From NCBI GenBank assembly GCA_021161545.1, contig JAGHAJ010000282.1:1-7675 (forward strand): 7,675 nucleotides of DNA. Direction: 5' to 3'. Made by a program: the position numbers and the translations under genes. The DNA comes from Synergistota bacterium (GTDB lineage Bacteria; Synergistota; JAGHAJ01). Shown here in pieces: positions 5,504 through 7,675 of the stretch (position 1 is the stretch's first letter; every line of letters begins with the position of its first letter). The notes below the pieces were generated by a model, which searched no databases, was not told where the DNA came from, and saw only the letters and a list, made by a program, of their open reading frames with translations.

Positions 5504-6055
5504 GTGAACACCTCAAACGTAACTAAAATCGCCATATTTGTTATATTAACTTCCATAGGTGCATTCCTGAAAATACCCTTTTTCCCCGTACCATTAACAT
5601 TACAAACTCTATTCGTTATCCTTTCAGGCATAATGCTCGAACCGAGAGATGCAGCACTCTCACAGACGCTTTACATAACAATTGGTCTAAGTGGTATCCC
5701 TGTATTCGCAAATGGAGGTGGAATATCTTATATTCTCTCACCAACATTTGGATATATAGTAGGGTTCATTCCCGCAGCGTATGTAGTAGGCAAGCTATCA
5801 AAGCAGTTCACATCTCCAAGTATCTTAAACATGCTTATAGCCGCTACTATAGGAACACTGCTTATATACCTCTCAGGGCTACTATATTTATATATAAACA
5901 TGAAATATATCATCGGTAAAGAACTCGATATCTACCATACCCTCTTATATGGATGCCTGATATTTCTTCCTGGAGACGCAACAAAGATAATCGCATCTGC
6001 ACTGATAGGAAGCAAGGTTACTATAAGGGTCTTCCAGAGAAATGCAATAAGATGA
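5504..6055 (+). CDS. bioY: BioY family biotin transporter (ECF S-component)
   Basis: Membrane substrate-binding component for biotin uptake, working with a shared or dedicated energy-coupling module (EcfA/EcfT or BioMN) or, in some species, alone. The 183-aa protein has about six membrane segments (roughly 7-24, 30-46, 49-68, 75-98, 105-131 and 145-168). Family features are the early GAFLKIPFFPVPLTLQTLF stretch (19-37), the GIPVFANGGGISYILSPTFGYIVGF region (64-88) and the late FLPGDATK motif (154-161). It starts at GTG with a strong Shine-Dalgarno. No ATPase or T-component gene is in the window, so the energising module must lie elsewhere if it is used. Its TGA overlaps the murT ATG (ATGA), placing it as first gene of a bioY-murT-gatD operon. 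No biotin operator of the kinds I know is evident upstream. Confidence 0.92.
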   Translation: MNTSNVTKIAIFVILTSIGAFLKIPFFPVPLTLQTLFVILSGIMLEPRDAALSQTLYITIGLSGIPVFANGGGISYILSPTFGYIVGFIPAAYVVGKLSKQFTSPSILNMLIAATIGTLLIYLSGLLYLYINMKYIIGKELDIYHTLLYGCLIFLPGDATKIIASALIGSKVTIRVFQRNAIR

Positions 6056-7416
6056 ACTATTTAGCCATACTACTTGGCAAAGCCCTTCTATTGCTATCAA
6101 GGGAGTTAAAGAAAGGCCATGGCTCAGTCCTTCCCGGCTATATAATAGAAAAGCTATTCCCCAACTTCCTGAAAAGGTTTCAGAAGAAACACAGATTGAA
6201 CATCATACTGGTTACTGGAACAAATGGAAAAACTACAACCACAAAGCTAATAACCAATATACTCAGAGAGAATAACCTTAGCGTCATATGTAACCCTTCA
6301 GGTGCAAATCTCCCTCGTGGCATCATATCTTCTATAGCCAGAGAGTACAGATTGTTTGGCAGGAATAGATGGGATTACGGGGTATTTGAGGTTGACGAAG
6401 GACACCTCTACGAAGTGTGTAGTATGCTTTCACCATCGCATATCGTATTCTTAAACCTATTCAGAGACCAACTCGACAGGTATGGAGAGATACAGAAAAA
6501 CTTTTCTGCGTTCAAAAGGGCTCTTTCCATACAAGGTCTGCAGTGCAAAATCATAGTAAATGTAGATGACCCCTTGATAAACTATCTAAAAGCATACCAA
6601 AAAAGCACAGGATTTGGCATAGAGGACCCCACCATAGGAACCAATGAGCTATCAGACACAGCAGACTCCAAGTTCTGTCCTATATGCAATACGAGATTAT
6701 CGTATCAAAAGGTATTTTACGCACACATGGGCAAATACTGGTGCAAAAACTGCGGCTATAAAAGATATGAACCCGAAGTGCAGGTGGAAGAAATAAAAGA
6801 GTTTCACATAGACGGTTCTGTATTCTCGATAGAAGCAGGTGAAAGTTGCATGCCGATAAACTCGAAATTACCCGGATTGTACAATATATCCAATATCGCA
6901 GCAGCCGTAGCTTTAGTCATCAGTATAGGACTGAGGCTCCAAGACACTGTAAAAGCTGTAAGTAACACCACAGCAGCATTCGGAAGAGGAGAAAAATTCA
7001 TCTATAAGGATAAACTCTTCTACATCATGCTTGTTAAGAACCCTACCGGATACAATGCAGTAATCAATCTCCTCAAAAGCAAGAAAGATCTAAACATCCT
7101 TCTATACCTGAACGACAACATACCAGATGGAACAGATGTCTCGTGGATATGGGATGTGAATTTCGAAGAGCTGAAAAATAGGGTATCTATACTTGGAATA
7201 TCTGGAACCCGTGGATACGACATGGAAGTAAGAATAAAATATTCAGAGTTAAACCACAGAAGGGGCTTCACAGAGCTTGACATAGAAAAAGCCCTACTAA
7301 AATTCATAAATATGGCAGAAAATAAAAAGAACTATATCTTAGCTAACTATAGTGCAATGACGGAGCTGAGAGATAAAATCAAAAGGAAGGGTATACTAAA
7401 AAGGTATGAAGCTTAA
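6052..7416 (+). CDS. murT: Lipid II isoglutaminyl synthase, Mur-ligase-like subunit MurT
   Basis: With GatD it forms the complex that amidates the alpha-carboxyl of D-Glu in the lipid II stem peptide, using ATP and glutamine, at the cytoplasmic face of the membrane. The 454-aa protein has the Mur-ligase P-loop GTNGKTTT (56-63), FEVDEGHL (112-119), NLFRDQLDRYGE (135-146), a four-cysteine zinc ribbon inserted in the middle domain (C209-x2-C212 and C231-x2-C234), GLYNISNIAAA (275-285) and the C-terminal DUF1727 domain with VKNPTGYN (328-335) and DVSWIWD (362-368). An aspartate of this last motif is thought to complete the GatD catalytic triad in the Staphylococcus enzyme. I chose ATG at 6052, which overlaps the bioY stop; a longer frame from 5953 would add 33 residues unlike the family and read across bioY. 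The ribosome binding site is weak, in keeping with coupling to bioY. The gene overlaps gatD by 11 bp. Confidence 0.95.
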   Translation: MNYLAILLGKALLLLSRELKKGHGSVLPGYIIEKLFPNFLKRFQKKHRLNIILVTGTNGKTTTTKLITNILRENNLSVICNPSGANLPRGIISSIAREYRLFGRNRWDYGVFEVDEGHLYEVCSMLSPSHIVFLNLFRDQLDRYGEIQKNFSAFKRALSIQGLQCKIIVNVDDPLINYLKAYQKSTGFGIEDPTIGTNELSDTADSKFCPICNTRLSYQKVFYAHMGKYWCKNCGYKRYEPEVQVEEIKEFHIDGSVFSIEAGESCMPINSKLPGLYNISNIAAAVALVISIGLRLQDTVKAVSNTTAAFGRGEKFIYKDKLFYIMLVKNPTGYNAVINLLKSKKDLNILLYLNDNIPDGTDVSWIWDVNFEELKNRVSILGISGTRGYDMEVRIKYSELNHRRGFTELDIEKALLKFINMAENKKNYILANYSAMTELRDKIKRKGILKRYEA

Positions 7417-7675
7417 CATAACATATCTGTATTACGATATACTGAACTTATACGGCGACAGAGGGAATATAATAATACTGAAAGAACGAGCAAGAAAGAG
7501 AGGTATAGAAGTCAAGATAAACTATGTAACGGTAGAAAATAACCTAATAGTCAAAGACACAGACATACTCTTTATGGGTGGCGGAGAAGACAGGTCTCAG
7601 GAAGCAGTTGAAAAAGACATAAGGAAAAAAAGCGAAGCAATAAGGGAAATTGCTGAGAGCAACCGGGTAATAATA
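7406..7675 (+). CDS. gatD: Lipid II isoglutaminyl synthase, glutaminase subunit GatD, N-terminal part, cut by window edge
   Basis: Class I glutamine amidotransferase-like subunit that releases ammonia from glutamine for MurT. The first 90 codons are visible and run open to the window end. The protein begins MKLNITYLYYDILNLYGDRG, with YGDRGN (16-21) typical of GatD and its cobyric-acid-synthase-like relatives, then ILKERARKRGIEV (24-36) and the strand-turn DILFMGGGEDRSQ (53-65), matching the GGG(Q/E)D motif. The catalytic Cys and His lie beyond the edge and cannot be checked. The ATG at 7406 is inside the end of murT (11-bp overlap, different frame), so translation is probably coupled; the nearest purine-rich runs are AAAAAGG almost touching the ATG and AAGGAAGGG about 14 nt upstream. 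Confidence 0.93.
   Translation, partial: MKLNITYLYYDILNLYGDRGNIIILKERARKRGIEVKINYVTVENNLIVKDTDILFMGGGEDRSQEAVEKDIRKKSEAIREIAESNRVII

Noticed and set aside
5953-6051. Longer MurT reading frame starting at 5953
   Set aside because: The extra 33 residues overlap bioY by about 100 bp, do not resemble MurT N termini, and the ATG at 6052 with an ATGA overlap gives the expected family start.

Overview
The window reads as ordinary bacterial chromosome, densely packed and AT-leaning. Arginine is mostly AGA/AGG and isoleucine is often ATA, a codon habit common in thermophiles; that is only a hint. The glmU-prs order and a MurT-GatD pair (lipid II amidation) point to a Gram-positive-type or related lineage. 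I cannot name the organism.

Two transcription blocks diverge from a short intergenic region at about 5409-5503. Everything left of it is on the minus strand. Reading leftward: a receiver-GGDEF diguanylate cyclase (TTG start) overlapping by 4 bp a saccharopine/lysine-dehydrogenase-family oxidoreductase; then a small Asn/Gln-rich protein with its own promoter, followed 8 nt after its stop by a tRNA-Leu(CAG) with encoded CCA; then a hairpin terminator; then pseC (pseudaminic acid pathway aminotransferase); then a promoter, glmU (UDP-GlcNAc synthesis) and the 5' part of prs (PRPP synthetase), with glmU and prs overlapping as TAATG and prs cut by the window edge.

Right of the divergent region, on the plus strand, a consensus-like promoter (TTGACA-N18-TATAAT) drives bioY (biotin ECF transporter S-component, GTG start). 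It overlaps murT by 4 bp, and murT overlaps gatD by 11 bp; gatD is cut by the right edge.

The functional themes are cell-envelope precursor supply (GlmU makes UDP-GlcNAc, the starting sugar for both peptidoglycan and the PseB-PseC route; MurT-GatD amidates the peptidoglycan stem), c-di-GMP signalling and vitamin uptake. I see no mobile element, phage, CRISPR array, toxin-antitoxin pair or defence system. The least explained items are the Asn/Gln-rich small protein joined to a tRNA gene, the translational coupling of a diguanylate cyclase to an amino-acid dehydrogenase-like enzyme, and the palindromic -10 element shared by the divergent promoters.
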